Notes under the pieces: model-generated | Databases searched by the model: none | Told to the model about the DNA's origin: nothing | Seen by the model: only the letters and a program-made list of their open reading frames with translations | Position numbers and translations under genes: made by a program | Source: Hymenobacter sp. BT559 | GTDB taxonomy: Bacteria > Bacteroidota > Bacteroidia > Cytophagales > Hymenobacteraceae | Reading direction: 5' to 3' | DNA length: 64,000 bases | Assembly (NCBI RefSeq): GCF_017571525.1 | Contig: NZ_JAGETY010000014.1 | Coordinates: 62,001 to 126,000, forward strand | Shown here: positions 55,298 to 63,811 of the stretch, piece by piece | Numbering within the stretch: the first letter of the stretch is position 1 | Layout of the letters: the number at the start of each line of letters is the position of its first letter

Positions 55298-55852
55298 CTA
55301 GGCCTTCTTCTTTTTGCCGCCACTCACCAGTGAGTAAAGCAAAAACAGCACGACCAGCGCGCCAGCCGCCAGCCCTAGCCCACCCCAAAAGCTCACGCCC
55401 GGAATGAGCGCAAACAGCGCCGCTAGCCCCGCCAAAATGGCTAACACCACGCCAATAACAAACAAGCCAATGCCACCCAGCCCGCTTTCGGCCGCGCCCT
55501 CGCTGGGGTGCCGCCGCACATGCGGCAGGCGCTGCGCAAGCTGCTTGCTGGCCTGCGTCGGCGCAGCTGTGGCTAGGGTAGTAAGTGTGCTGGGAGGCAA
55601 AGAGTTGAGCGCGGCGACCAACTGGCGCGGGCGTAGGCGCTTGGCCGGATTTTGGGCGGATGCTAGACTAATTGCTGCCGCAGAACTAGCCGATTCCGAC
55701 GCCGCTGCAACCGTAATCTCGGGGCTGACCGCGGCCGGTGCGGCGGCCACCGGCACCGACGTAGCCGGCGCTGGCTGAAATTGAAACGCTACCTGCTGGC
55801 TGTGGCAACTAGCCAGCAGCAGCGCCGGCACTACGCATAAGAGTTTTCTCAT
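55298..55852 (-). CDS. hypothetical lipoprotein with C-terminal TM hairpin
   Basis: A 184-residue lipoprotein (lipobox LLASC, Cys near 16), with an Ala/Ser/Pro-rich middle, a basic segment (KQLAQRLPHVRRHPSE), and two C-terminal hydrophobic segments (GLFVIGVVLAILAGLAALFALIPG, GLAAGALVVLFLLYSLVSG) ending in KKKK. Such tails with a lipobox are frequent in Hymenobacter-like genomes; function unknown. Confidence 0.72.
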   Translation of the reverse strand: MRKLLCVVPALLLASCHSQQVAFQFQPAPATSVPVAAAPAAVSPEITVAAASESASSAAAISLASAQNPAKRLRPRQLVAALNSLPPSTLTTLATAAPTQASKQLAQRLPHVRRHPSEGAAESGLGGIGLFVIGVVLAILAGLAALFALIPGVSFWGGLGLAAGALVVLFLLYSLVSGGKKKKA

Positions 55853-55864
55853 GAGGCCTTATAC

Positions 55865-57112
<1,248 letters not shown>

Positions 57113-57203
57113 GGGGTGGGAGGGCTAGAAGGTGTGAAGTATGGAGGCTCTTCAAAACTACAAACAAAGCTCCGGCCGGTTCGGGCCAGCGCCGGGCGAC
57201 TTC

Positions 57204-57211
57204 TACCTTTG
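57204..57211 (+). promoter_or_regulatory. ridA promoter -7 element
   Basis: TACCTTTG, exact TAnnTTTG, ending 6 bases before the ATG at 57218, so the mRNA is probably leaderless or almost so. Confidence 0.6.
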
Positions 57212-57217
57212 CCACCT

Positions 57218-57604
57218 ATGGAAACCCTGCACCACCCCGACGCTCCCCAGGCAGTTGGCCCCTACGCCCAGGCCATCGTGGCCGGCGGCTTCGTGTTTTG
57301 CTCGGGCCAAACGCCCTTAGTGCCTGCCACCATGCGCATCGAGGCCACCACCATCGAGGAGCAGACGCGCCAGGTGCTCGACAATCTGCGCATTGTGCTC
57401 TCCGCTAGGAGCCTGGGGCTAGCCGATATCGTAAAAACCACCGTTTTTCTGAAAAACTTCGCCGATTTTGGCCGCATGAATGCCGTGTACGCCGAGGTGT
57501 TTGGCGCCCACCGCCCGGCGCGCACCACCGTCGAGGTGTCGCGCCTGCCGCTCGATGCGCTGGTCGAAATAGAGTGCATCGCCGCCCTGCCCCATGGCCG
57601 CTGA
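57218..57604 (+). CDS. ridA: RidA family reactive intermediate deaminase
   Basis: A 128-residue YjgF/RidA protein, which hydrolyses 2-aminoacrylate and other enamine/imine intermediates made by PLP enzymes. Marks: AVGPYAQAIVAGGFVFCSGQ, the IEEQTRQVLDNLRIVL helix, and the substrate-binding Arg in RPARTTVEVSRLPLDALVEIE. ATG 57218 (METLHHPDAP) is preferred over a longer frame. The stop overlaps the DUF5522 gene's start by 11 bases. Confidence 0.94.
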   Translation: METLHHPDAPQAVGPYAQAIVAGGFVFCSGQTPLVPATMRIEATTIEEQTRQVLDNLRIVLSARSLGLADIVKTTVFLKNFADFGRMNAVYAEVFGAHRPARTTVEVSRLPLDALVEIECIAALPHGR

Positions 57605-57767
57605 CCCGCGCCTGGCGGCCTTCGCGGCCCAGCCGCTGCGGCCCGGCGATTTTTACTACACACCCGAAGGCTATCTCGTTTTCACCGAGCAGTACCACCG
57701 GCGCCGGGGTTTTTGCTGCGGCAGCGGCTGCCGGCACTGCCCCTGGAAGAAAGGCGTGACGAAGTGA
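57594..57767 (+). CDS. DUF5522 family small Cys-rich protein
   Basis: A 57-residue protein: GDFYYTPEGYLVFTEQYHRRRGFCCGSGCRHCPW. The CC-GSGC-RHC pattern (four Cys near 41-49) is the mark of DUF5522; a zinc or Fe-S site is possible but unknown. The start (ATG 57594) lies inside the last codons of ridA, implying translational coupling. Confidence 0.85.
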   Translation: MAADPRLAAFAAQPLRPGDFYYTPEGYLVFTEQYHRRRGFCCGSGCRHCPWKKGVTK

Positions 57768-57904
57768 TAGGGTGAGGAGGTGAATGGAGAAAATTCATGG
57801 CGTGAAAGGCGAAAAGGCGCAGGATGCCCACAAGAAGCTGGGGCACCCTAGCTTATTTATTGCCGCTTACTTTTCACTTCCTCACCTGCTTACCTCTCCA
57901 CCAA

Positions 57905-57936
57905 TTTGGTAATTGGCTGAATTTTGCCGATATTTG
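57905..57936 (+). promoter_or_regulatory. rpmB promoter
   Basis: TTTG (57905-57908), 20-base spacer, GATATTTG (57929-57936): a full Bacteroidota promoter with one mismatch, 40 bases before the ATG. Confidence 0.6.
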
Positions 57937-57976
57937 CGGCCCGTTTCGGAATAGCATCATCTAACCCTTCGATATC

Positions 57977-58216
57977 ATGGCCCGAGTTTGTGATTTGACC
58001 GGCAAGCGTACCCGCGTAGGCAACAACGTATCGCACGCCAACAACAAGACCAAGCGTAAGTTCTACCCGAACTTGCAGAAAAAGCGCTTCTACATCCCCG
58101 AGCAAGACGCCTGGGTAACGCTGCGCGTAGCTGCTTCTACCATCCGCACCATCAACAAGAATGGCATCATGGCCACCTTGAAGAAGGCCAAGGAGCAGGG
58201 CTTTATCGTTTACTAA
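57977..58216 (+). CDS. rpmB: 50S ribosomal protein L28
   Basis: A 79-residue basic ribosomal protein with the L28 pattern MARVCDLTGKRTRVGNNVSHANNKTKRKFYPNLQ and the C-terminal STIRTINKNGIMATL. Part of the large subunit. It has its own promoter and is followed by L33 after a gap of 213 bases, which holds no gene. Confidence 0.97.
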   Translation: MARVCDLTGKRTRVGNNVSHANNKTKRKFYPNLQKKRFYIPEQDAWVTLRVAASTIRTINKNGIMATLKKAKEQGFIVY

Positions 58217-58359
58217 GCTCAGTTCACTGAAAAATTTTCGGGCCTGCCACAGCGCCGAAATCGGGCTTGCCACGCGGCTAGCCCGGTTCCGGCGCTACTG
58301 CTGCTAGGGTACTGCCCACCGGGGCTAGCCCACGCTCGCAGGTGGCAGACCAACAGGGT

Positions 58360-58390
58360 TTTGCGGTTTGCTAAAAAAACCGTACCTTTG
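58360..58390 (+). promoter_or_regulatory. rpmG promoter
   Basis: TTTG (58360-58363), 19-base spacer, TACCTTTG (58383-58390): exact match to both Bacteroidota elements, 39 bases before the ATG. Confidence 0.75.
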
Positions 58391-58429
58391 CAGTCCTAAA
58401 AATCAAAAATTAACCCCCCTCCCGTCGCG

Positions 58430-58612
58430 ATGGCCAAGAAAGGAAACCGGGTGCAGGTTATCATGGAGTGCACCGAGCATAAAAACTCGGGTATGCCGGG
58501 CACCTCGCGCTACATCACCACCAAGAACCGTAAGAACACCCCCGAGCGCATCGAGCTGAAGAAATTCAACCCGGTTCTGCGTAAAATGACTGTTCACAAA
58601 GAAATTAAATAA
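58430..58612 (+). CDS. rpmG: 50S ribosomal protein L33
   Basis: A 60-residue L33: MAKKGNRVQVIMECTEHKNSG, TSRYITTKNRKNTPERIELKKF and VHKEIK. It lacks the second Cys pair of zinc-binding L33 forms. Followed 8 bases later by the DUF4295 gene. Confidence 0.97.
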   Translation: MAKKGNRVQVIMECTEHKNSGMPGTSRYITTKNRKNTPERIELKKFNPVLRKMTVHKEIK

Positions 58613-58620
58613 CCTGCGTC

Positions 58621-58776
58621 ATGGCTAAGAAAGTAGTAGCAACGCTGAAAACCGCCACGGGCAAAGACTGGGCAAAAGTCATTCGCGCCGTGAAATCGGA
58701 GAAAACCGGTGCCTATACCTTCAAGGAGGAAATGGTGCCCGTAGATAAAGTGCAAGACACGCTGGCCGGCAAATAA
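58621..58776 (+). CDS. DUF4295 family small protein
   Basis: A 51-residue protein (MAKKVVATLKTATGKDWAKV...). In Bacteroidota this family regularly follows rpmG and is thought to belong to the ribosome or translation machinery. The same layout is seen here, with an 8-base gap. A terminator follows. Confidence 0.92.
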   Translation: MAKKVVATLKTATGKDWAKVIRAVKSEKTGAYTFKEEMVPVDKVQDTLAGK

Positions 58777-58799
58777 GCTGCTTGGCTGCCTGATACCCG

Positions 58800-58827
58800 A
58801 AAAAGTCCCACCTTCGTGGGACTTTTT
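58800..58827 (+). terminator. rho-independent terminator
   Basis: AAAAAGTCCCACC, TTCG loop, GGTGGGACTTTTT-like stem, ending the rpmG-DUF4295 unit. Confidence 0.88.
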
Positions 58828-58941
58828 CAGTTTATACGGGTGCGAGGATAAGGGTTAAGGAGGGTAACGATGTTAGTTAAGGCAAGCCGTCCTTCTGTTT
58901 ACTCCTAAACTCAAGCCCTCCTACCCTCATTCCCTTCCCTC

Positions 58942-59919
58942 ATGGGCCTCTTCGACTTTTTTAAGAAGGATAAAGAAAACAAGGAGCAGCAGCAGGCCCT
59001 CGACGAAGGCTTGCAGAAAACGAAGACCAATTTCTTCGACCAGCTCAGCAAGGCTGTGGTGGGCAAAAGCACCGTAGACGAGGCCGTGCTCGACGACCTC
59101 GAAACGCTGCTCGTGCACGCCGACGTGGGCATCGACACTACGGTAAAAGTCATCGACCGCATCGAGAAGCGCGTGGCCCGTGACAAGTACGTGAGCACGA
59201 ATGAGCTCGACCGTATTTTACGCGAAGAGATTGCTGGTCTGCTCGATGGCAATGCCGGTGCTACCGGCTCGCGTGCCATCCTCGACCGGCCCGATAGTCC
59301 GGGCCATCCGTTTGTGATTATGGTGGTGGGCGTGAATGGCGTGGGCAAAACCACGACCATTGGCAAGCTAGCCCATCGCTTTCACAGCGCGGGCAAGAAG
59401 GTGGTGCTCGGCGCGGCCGACACCTTCCGGGCCGCTGCCGTAGACCAGCTCATCGTGTGGGGCCAGCGAGTGGGTGTGCCCGTCATTAGCCACGGCATGA
59501 ACACCGACCCCGCCTCCGTGGCCTACGACGCCGTGAAGCAGGGTGTGGACCTAGGCGCCGACGTGGTTATTATTGACACCGCCGGCCGCCTGCACAACAA
59601 GGTGAACCTGATGAACGAGCTCAGCAAAATCAAGCGCGTGATGCAGAAGGTCATCCCCGAGGCGCCGCACGAAGTGCTGCTGGTGCTCGATGGCAGCACG
59701 GGCCAGAATGCGTTTTTGCAGGCCAAGGAATTTACCCGTGCCACCGAGGTATCGGCCCTGGCTATTACCAAGCTCGATGGCACCGCCAAGGGCGGCGTGG
59801 TCATTGGCATCAGCGACCAGTTTAGCATTCCGGTGCGCTACATCGGGGTGGGCGAAAAGATGACCGACTTGCAGCTATTCGACCGGCACACGTTCGTCAA
59901 CTCGCTGTTCAAGAAGTAG
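58942..59919 (+). CDS. ftsY: signal recognition particle receptor FtsY
   Basis: A 325-residue SRP receptor that docks the SRP-ribosome complex at the membrane. A short acidic/basic N-terminus replaces the long A domain of E. coli. The four-helix N domain is followed by the G domain: P-loop GVNGVGKTTTIGKLA (near 130), DTFRAAAVDQL, DTAGRLHN (near 212), and TKLDGTAKGG (near 271). Complete length for Bacteroidota. Confidence 0.97.
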   Translation: MGLFDFFKKDKENKEQQQALDEGLQKTKTNFFDQLSKAVVGKSTVDEAVLDDLETLLVHADVGIDTTVKVIDRIEKRVARDKYVSTNELDRILREEIAGLLDGNAGATGSRAILDRPDSPGHPFVIMVVGVNGVGKTTTIGKLAHRFHSAGKKVVLGAADTFRAAAVDQLIVWGQRVGVPVISHGMNTDPASVAYDAVKQGVDLGADVVIIDTAGRLHNKVNLMNELSKIKRVMQKVIPEAPHEVLLVLDGSTGQNAFLQAKEFTRATEVSALAITKLDGTAKGGVVIGISDQFSIPVRYIGVGEKMTDLQLFDRHTFVNSLFKK

Positions 59920-59943
59920 CCCTTATCCCTGAAAAACACCCTA

Positions 59944-59979
59944 GCGAAAGCGTCCGGCAAACTACCGGGCGCTTTCGTG
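59944..59979 (+). terminator. hairpin after ftsY
   Basis: GCGAAAGCGTCCGG (59944-59957) and the pairing CCGGGCGCTTTCG, with no T-run. Likely end of the ftsY transcript. Confidence 0.65.
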
Positions 59980-60008
59980 CGTTGGGAGAGTTCTTTAGCT
60001 TTCGTGCG

Positions 60009-60458
60009 ATGCGCTTCACCTTACTAGGCCTGGTAATAGCCAGCGGCGGCCTGCTGGCCGCCTGCAACTCCAATACCGACACGACCACAACTATCCCCAA
60101 CGTGCCGGTAAACGTGCAGCTCGACTTGCTCGACCAGCAGAACAAGGCGCTGCGCTTCGACAACGGCGTGGTGGCCATCCCGCCCGGCAGCGCCAATGGC
60201 CGGGGTGGCGTGAAAGGCATCTATGTGGTGCGCCAAAACGCGACAACCTACTCGGCCTTCGAGCGCAATTGCCCCTACCAGCCGCTCAATAGCTGCGCCA
60301 CCATCAGCCTCGACCGCAGCTCACACCTGTTTTTCAAGGATAGCTGTTGCGGCTCGCAGTTTGGCTTGCAGGGGCAGGTAATAGGCGGCCCGGCCCCGCG
60401 TTCTTTGCGCCAGTATAGCACCAGCCTGAGCGGTAGCTTGCTGACAATCACGAACTAA
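60009..60458 (+). CDS. Rieske-like lipoprotein with Cys in place of the His ligands
   Basis: A 149-residue lipoprotein (lipobox LLAAC, Cys 19). The C-terminal part follows the Rieske plan: FERNCPYQPLNSC (Cys 88, 96), then FFKDSCCGSQFGLQGQVIGGPAPRSL (Cys 113, 114), where canonical proteins have CxH and CPCHGS. The first His is Tyr and the second is Cys, so a normal 2Fe-2S centre with two His is not possible. It may bind metal differently or form disulphides. ATG 60009 is preferred. Confidence 0.75.
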   Translation: MRFTLLGLVIASGGLLAACNSNTDTTTTIPNVPVNVQLDLLDQQNKALRFDNGVVAIPPGSANGRGGVKGIYVVRQNATTYSAFERNCPYQPLNSCATISLDRSSHLFFKDSCCGSQFGLQGQVIGGPAPRSLRQYSTSLSGSLLTITN

Positions 60459-60524
60459 TAAAAAAGTTAATAAAAAAAGCGGCTAATTAATAGCTGGCGC
60501 TTGTTTTTTCAAAAAGCCCTTTCC

Positions 60525-60532
60525 TATCTTTG
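60525..60532 (+). promoter_or_regulatory. tRNA-Asn promoter -7 element
   Basis: TATCTTTG (exact TAnnTTTG), with TTG 21 bases upstream (60501-60503), 32 bases before the tRNA. Confidence 0.65.
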
Positions 60533-60564
60533 CAGCCCGAAAGCGCCGGTTTCGGAATAGAAAA

Positions 60565-60638
60565 GCTTCCTTAGCTCAGCCGGTTAGAGCATCTGACTGT
60601 TAATCAGAGGGTCCCTGGTTCGAGCCCAGGAGGGAGCG
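60565..60638 (+). tRNA. tRNA-Asn (GTT)
   Basis: A 74-base cloverleaf: acceptor GCTTCCT/AGGGAGC (one G-T pair), D-arm GCTCAGCCGGTTAGAGC, anticodon stem TCTGA/TCAGA with loop CTGTTAA (anticodon GTT), T-arm CCTGGTTCGAGCCCAGG. CCA is not encoded, unlike tRNA-Val. It borders the low-GC NTPase gene. Confidence 0.93.
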
Positions 60639-60647
60639 CTTTTAGTT

Positions 60648-60687
60648 AAAAACCCCATGTAAATCAAGTGTTTACATGGGGTTTTTT
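60648..60687 (+). terminator. terminator after tRNA-Asn
   Basis: AAAAACCCCATGTAAA / TTTACATGGGGTTTTTT, perfect stem with T-run. Confidence 0.92.
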
Positions 60688-60688
60688 C

Positions 60689-60710
60689 TTGGTGTGCCTG
60701 TTGGTGTGCC
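60689..60710. repeat. tandem direct repeat next to tRNA-Asn
   Basis: TTGGTGTGCC twice, 12 bases apart (60689-60698, 60701-60710), directly after the tRNA terminator. May be a remnant of an integrase-binding or attachment region; no integrase gene is in the window. Confidence 0.5.
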
Positions 60711-60734
60711 TTCTCCTCGAATTTTCAATAAGTT

Positions 60735-63146
60735 ATGATTGACCTCTACGAAGAAAGCAGGAAGAATCTTGAAAAACTGATTGAGTATTTCAACAGCGAA
60801 TCGTTAGACAGGAACGAGGCCACTACCCGATTTCACCTAATAGACCAGTTACTCGTGGAGTGTCTAGGCTGGGCGCGAACGGACATTCGTACAGAGGAGT
60901 CCTATGATGGAGAGTACACTGACTATGAGCTTTCTATCATCAGAAAAATGGCTATCGTGGAAGCAAAACGAGAGGGTAACTCTTTCGAGCTTCCCGCAGG
61001 CGCTAGGGGCAATATTATGTCCCTGAAGTCTTTGCTTCGGGACAATAAGAAGTTAGGTGAAGCCATTCGTCAGGTCAGCACTTATTGTCACGAGCGAGGC
61101 GTAGAGGTTGCTATCGTCTGCAACGGCTGGCAACTTGTTGCATTCGTTGCCAATAGGAACGATTCCATTGCTCCGTTGGAAGGCGAAGCGCTGGTATATG
61201 CCAGCCTCGAAAGTATGCTGGCCAGTTTCAAAGATTTTTGGAATTACCTGTCCAAAGCCGGCATGCAGGAAAGGCATTTAGTCGATAAAGTACTTGGGAA
61301 GGTGCTTAAAGAACTCCCCCCTAAGCTTTCCTCCAGAATACATGGCTATCCCGGTATAAGAGAACGGGATGTGGTCCAAACGGATATGGAAATCATCAGC
61401 GATCTTGTTCTAGAAGATGTTATCAGGGATGAGAACATAGAACGCCAGTTTTTGGAGGAGTGCTATTGCAACAGCGGCGCCCTCTCTAACTATGCGCTGG
61501 TCAGTCGAGACATTCTTAACACACGGTATAAATACCTTTTCCAGGACAACGACCAGAAGGCTCAATTAGAGCCTGTCGCCAGCAAAAAGGGCCTGAACAG
61601 CAATCTAATGGATGTGATTGCCAACAGTGTAAGCCGACGCCCCATTTTGCTGGTCGGCGATGTAGGTGCGGGCAAATCAACTTTCGTAGCCAACCTTTTA
61701 CGGGTCGAAGCACCCGCTGAGTTTGAAAAATCGATAACACTAAAGGTAGACCTTGGCTCTCAAGCCATTGTAACCAACGATATCAAGGCATCTATTTTGG
61801 ATGAACTTGCTCGTCAGTTAAAAGAAAACTTCGACATTGATATCCAGGATGACGACTTTGTACGACATTGTTACTACGTCGACTTAGAGGTATTTAAGAA
61901 GAGTGTGCACGTTAAGCGGCTGTACGAGATAGACCCTCTGGGAGCGTTGCATAAGGAGATTGCCTTTTTGGGTGAAAAGACCGATAACAAAGGCGAGCAT
62001 CTGAAATATGCTTTGAAGTACATTAGCCGAAGCCAGCACAAGCAGGTGGTTATCTTCATTGATAACTGCGACCAACGGAACGACTCAGACCAAGAAACAG
62101 CCTTTCTGGTTTCGCAGGAAATAGCTACCAACTGGTCAATGATTGTATTCTTGGCACTACGCCCCGAAACCTTTCATAGAGCAAAGCAATTCACCGGGGC
62201 ACTTAGTGGCTACCATACCAAAGCGTTTACCATTGCCCCGCCCAGGGTAAGCGAAGTCATCACTAAGCGCCTTCGTTTTGCTCAGAAAATCACCAGAGGG
62301 GAGATTCAACTGTCGAACTTCAAGTTAAATGTTACTTTCAGCAAACTAGATTCACTAATTGACGTCTTGCTTACGTCTCTAGAGAACGACTCCAAACTGT
62401 ACGAACTCATTGACAACATTGCCAACGGCAACATTCGGAAGTCCATCGAAATGGTCAAAGACTTCTTTGGCAGTAGCTATACTAACACCCGAAAAATATT
62501 AGAATCAGTTGCTGCTAAAGGGTACTATTCCGTTAAAACGCACGAGTTTCTGCGCACCATCATTTACGGCAGCAACATCCACTATAATCCGAGCGCTTCT
62601 CGAATAGCCAATATTTTTGACGTTCGGCATTACGACCCGAAGGAGCACTTCCTGATGCCCATCCTGCTGGGCCTGCTTCACTCCTCATTGGTCAACAACA
62701 GGCAAGACGGCTTTATCGATACTGCTACGGTTTACAGCGCCATCCAAGCCTTTGGCTTCACGCCGGAGCAAATCGACAGTGTCATTGACTCCGCTTACAC
62801 CAAAGACATGCTGGAGACGTCTGAAAAGGGAAGCCGTCTCTTACACGATGCCCCACTCAAACTACGCATTACCCCCCTGGGAGCTTATCACGTGAAGCGA
62901 TTGCCATCTACCTTTACCTATGTAGACGCTATTATTGCTGATACCCCTGTGTTCGCCCGAGACGCTTCTTGGAACCGAACCGTATACACATTCAGTGAGA
63001 AGGTAAGCAGAGTCACTGCTTTTAAAGAGTACCTAGACGCTGAGTGGGAAAAGATGAACACTAATGGGAACTATTTCAACTGGAAAACAGTATCCGCTGA
63101 ACTCGCTGCAGAGATGCAGTGGGTAACAGGGGCCCCTAGTCGGTAG
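60735..63146 (+). CDS. HsdR-N-like PD-(D/E)xK nuclease fused to P-loop NTPase
   Basis: An 803-residue protein that I do not recognise as a named family. N-terminus (about 25-145): RFHLIDQLLVECLGW, then YTDYELSIIRKMAIVEAKREG, with Asp63, Glu76 and Lys78 as in type I restriction HsdR-N PD-(D/E)xK domains. Centre: Walker A GDVGAGKST (308-316), Walker B KQVVIFIDNCD (436-446) and an ALRPETF sensor-like motif, fitting STAND/AAA-type NTPases. The C-terminal 250 residues (helical, with winged-helix-like FGFTPEQIDSVIDSAY) may sense or oligomerise. Base composition is clearly lower in GC than its neighbours, and it sits just after tRNA-Asn. A single-gene defence role is inferred. Confidence 0.85.
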   Translation: MIDLYEESRKNLEKLIEYFNSESLDRNEATTRFHLIDQLLVECLGWARTDIRTEESYDGEYTDYELSIIRKMAIVEAKREGNSFELPAGARGNIMSLKSLLRDNKKLGEAIRQVSTYCHERGVEVAIVCNGWQLVAFVANRNDSIAPLEGEALVYASLESMLASFKDFWNYLSKAGMQERHLVDKVLGKVLKELPPKLSSRIHGYPGIRERDVVQTDMEIISDLVLEDVIRDENIERQFLEECYCNSGALSNYALVSRDILNTRYKYLFQDNDQKAQLEPVASKKGLNSNLMDVIANSVSRRPILLVGDVGAGKSTFVANLLRVEAPAEFEKSITLKVDLGSQAIVTNDIKASILDELARQLKENFDIDIQDDDFVRHCYYVDLEVFKKSVHVKRLYEIDPLGALHKEIAFLGEKTDNKGEHLKYALKYISRSQHKQVVIFIDNCDQRNDSDQETAFLVSQEIATNWSMIVFLALRPETFHRAKQFTGALSGYHTKAFTIAPPRVSEVITKRLRFAQKITRGEIQLSNFKLNVTFSKLDSLIDVLLTSLENDSKLYELIDNIANGNIRKSIEMVKDFFGSSYTNTRKILESVAAKGYYSVKTHEFLRTIIYGSNIHYNPSASRIANIFDVRHYDPKEHFLMPILLGLLHSSLVNNRQDGFIDTATVYSAIQAFGFTPEQIDSVIDSAYTKDMLETSEKGSRLLHDAPLKLRITPLGAYHVKRLPSTFTYVDAIIADTPVFARDASWNRTVYTFSEKVSRVTAFKEYLDAEWEKMNTNGNYFNWKTVSAELAAEMQWVTGAPSR

Positions 63147-63286
63147 CATTTAGGGGCCTCACATCCCTGCTAATTGCGCTAGTAATTCTCGCTAACTTAT
63201 TGTGCGAAAAGAACTTTCGAAGCTGTACGAGGAAAATTTAACAACATATTTTTAGGCTCATCCAGACCCGAAATATTTTTTCTTCG

Positions 63287-63294
63287 TATCTTTG
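63287..63294 (+). promoter_or_regulatory. promoter -7 element of possible small RNA
   Basis: TATCTTTG, exact TAnnTTTG match, with no open frame between it and the terminator about 120 bases downstream. The gap 63147-63286 is AT-rich and empty. Confidence 0.45.
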
Positions 63295-63448
63295 TAAGAC
63301 TTCTCCGTTACCACTTCCTACAGAACCCCCAACATTTCCTCACTAACCTTGCCCAGTTATGTGCTAGAAAAAGAGATTGTCAGTCCTTTTTAATCGAAAC
63401 GGATAAGGACGGAGAGCCCGCAAACACTCAGTGTTAGCGGGCTTTTTT
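63295..63448 (+). ncRNA. candidate small RNA
   Basis: A segment of about 150 bases without a reading frame, bounded by a TATCTTTG -7 element and a strong rho-independent terminator (63415-63448). A further hairpin, GTCCTTT...AAGGAC, lies near 63383-63410. It matches no RNA family I can name (not tRNA, tmRNA or SRP RNA). Confidence 0.4.
63415..63448 (+). terminator. rho-independent terminator
   Basis: AGCCCGCAAACAC, TCA loop, GTGTTAGCGGGCT (one mismatch) followed by six Ts. Confidence 0.85.
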
Positions 63449-63472
63449 CATGTCCGCTCCCCACCTTGCTCC

Positions 63473-63789
63473 ATGAAATACCTGCTAATCCAAGCGGTCT
63501 TGCTCATGCTTTCATGGCCCGCGCCCAAACCGCCACATGGCAGCAGGAATTGGCGTTTGCCCAGGCCGTTGCCGGCCAGTCCGAAGCCTACGCCATGGCC
63601 AGCAACGCAGCGGGTGCGGTGTACATCGCTGGCAGCTTTAGCTGCACTCTAACACTAGGAACCACCACTCTCTCCTCGGCCTATGCGCAGGCCTGGCCTC
63701 GCAATCCAACTACGGGCAAGACGGAACTAAGTGCACACTATCCTATTCAGCGAACGATATTACTACTTAATAAAAGTAAGCACAGCTAG
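63473..63789 (+). pseudogene. remnant of a secreted beta-propeller (SBBP-like) protein
   Basis: ATG 63473 opens a signal peptide (MKYLLIQAVLLMLSWPA) that goes out of frame near 63512-63516. The next frame continues ARAQTATWQQELAFAQAVAG, SEAYAMASNAAGAVYIAGSF, the start of a repeat typical of long Bacteroidota secreted proteins (DAxGNVYVAGxF). After NPTTGKTELS the frame runs into unrelated sequence and stops at 63787-63789. Only the first 100 residues of a protein usually many hundred long remain, with at least one frameshift. Confidence 0.65.
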
Positions 63790-63811
63790 CGGGGCTTTTA
63801 CACTTTACTCC

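Noticed and set aside
60735..63146. Type I restriction HsdR subunit
   Set aside because: The N-terminal domain is similar, but helicase motifs, HsdM and HsdS are missing, and the NTPase is of a different type.
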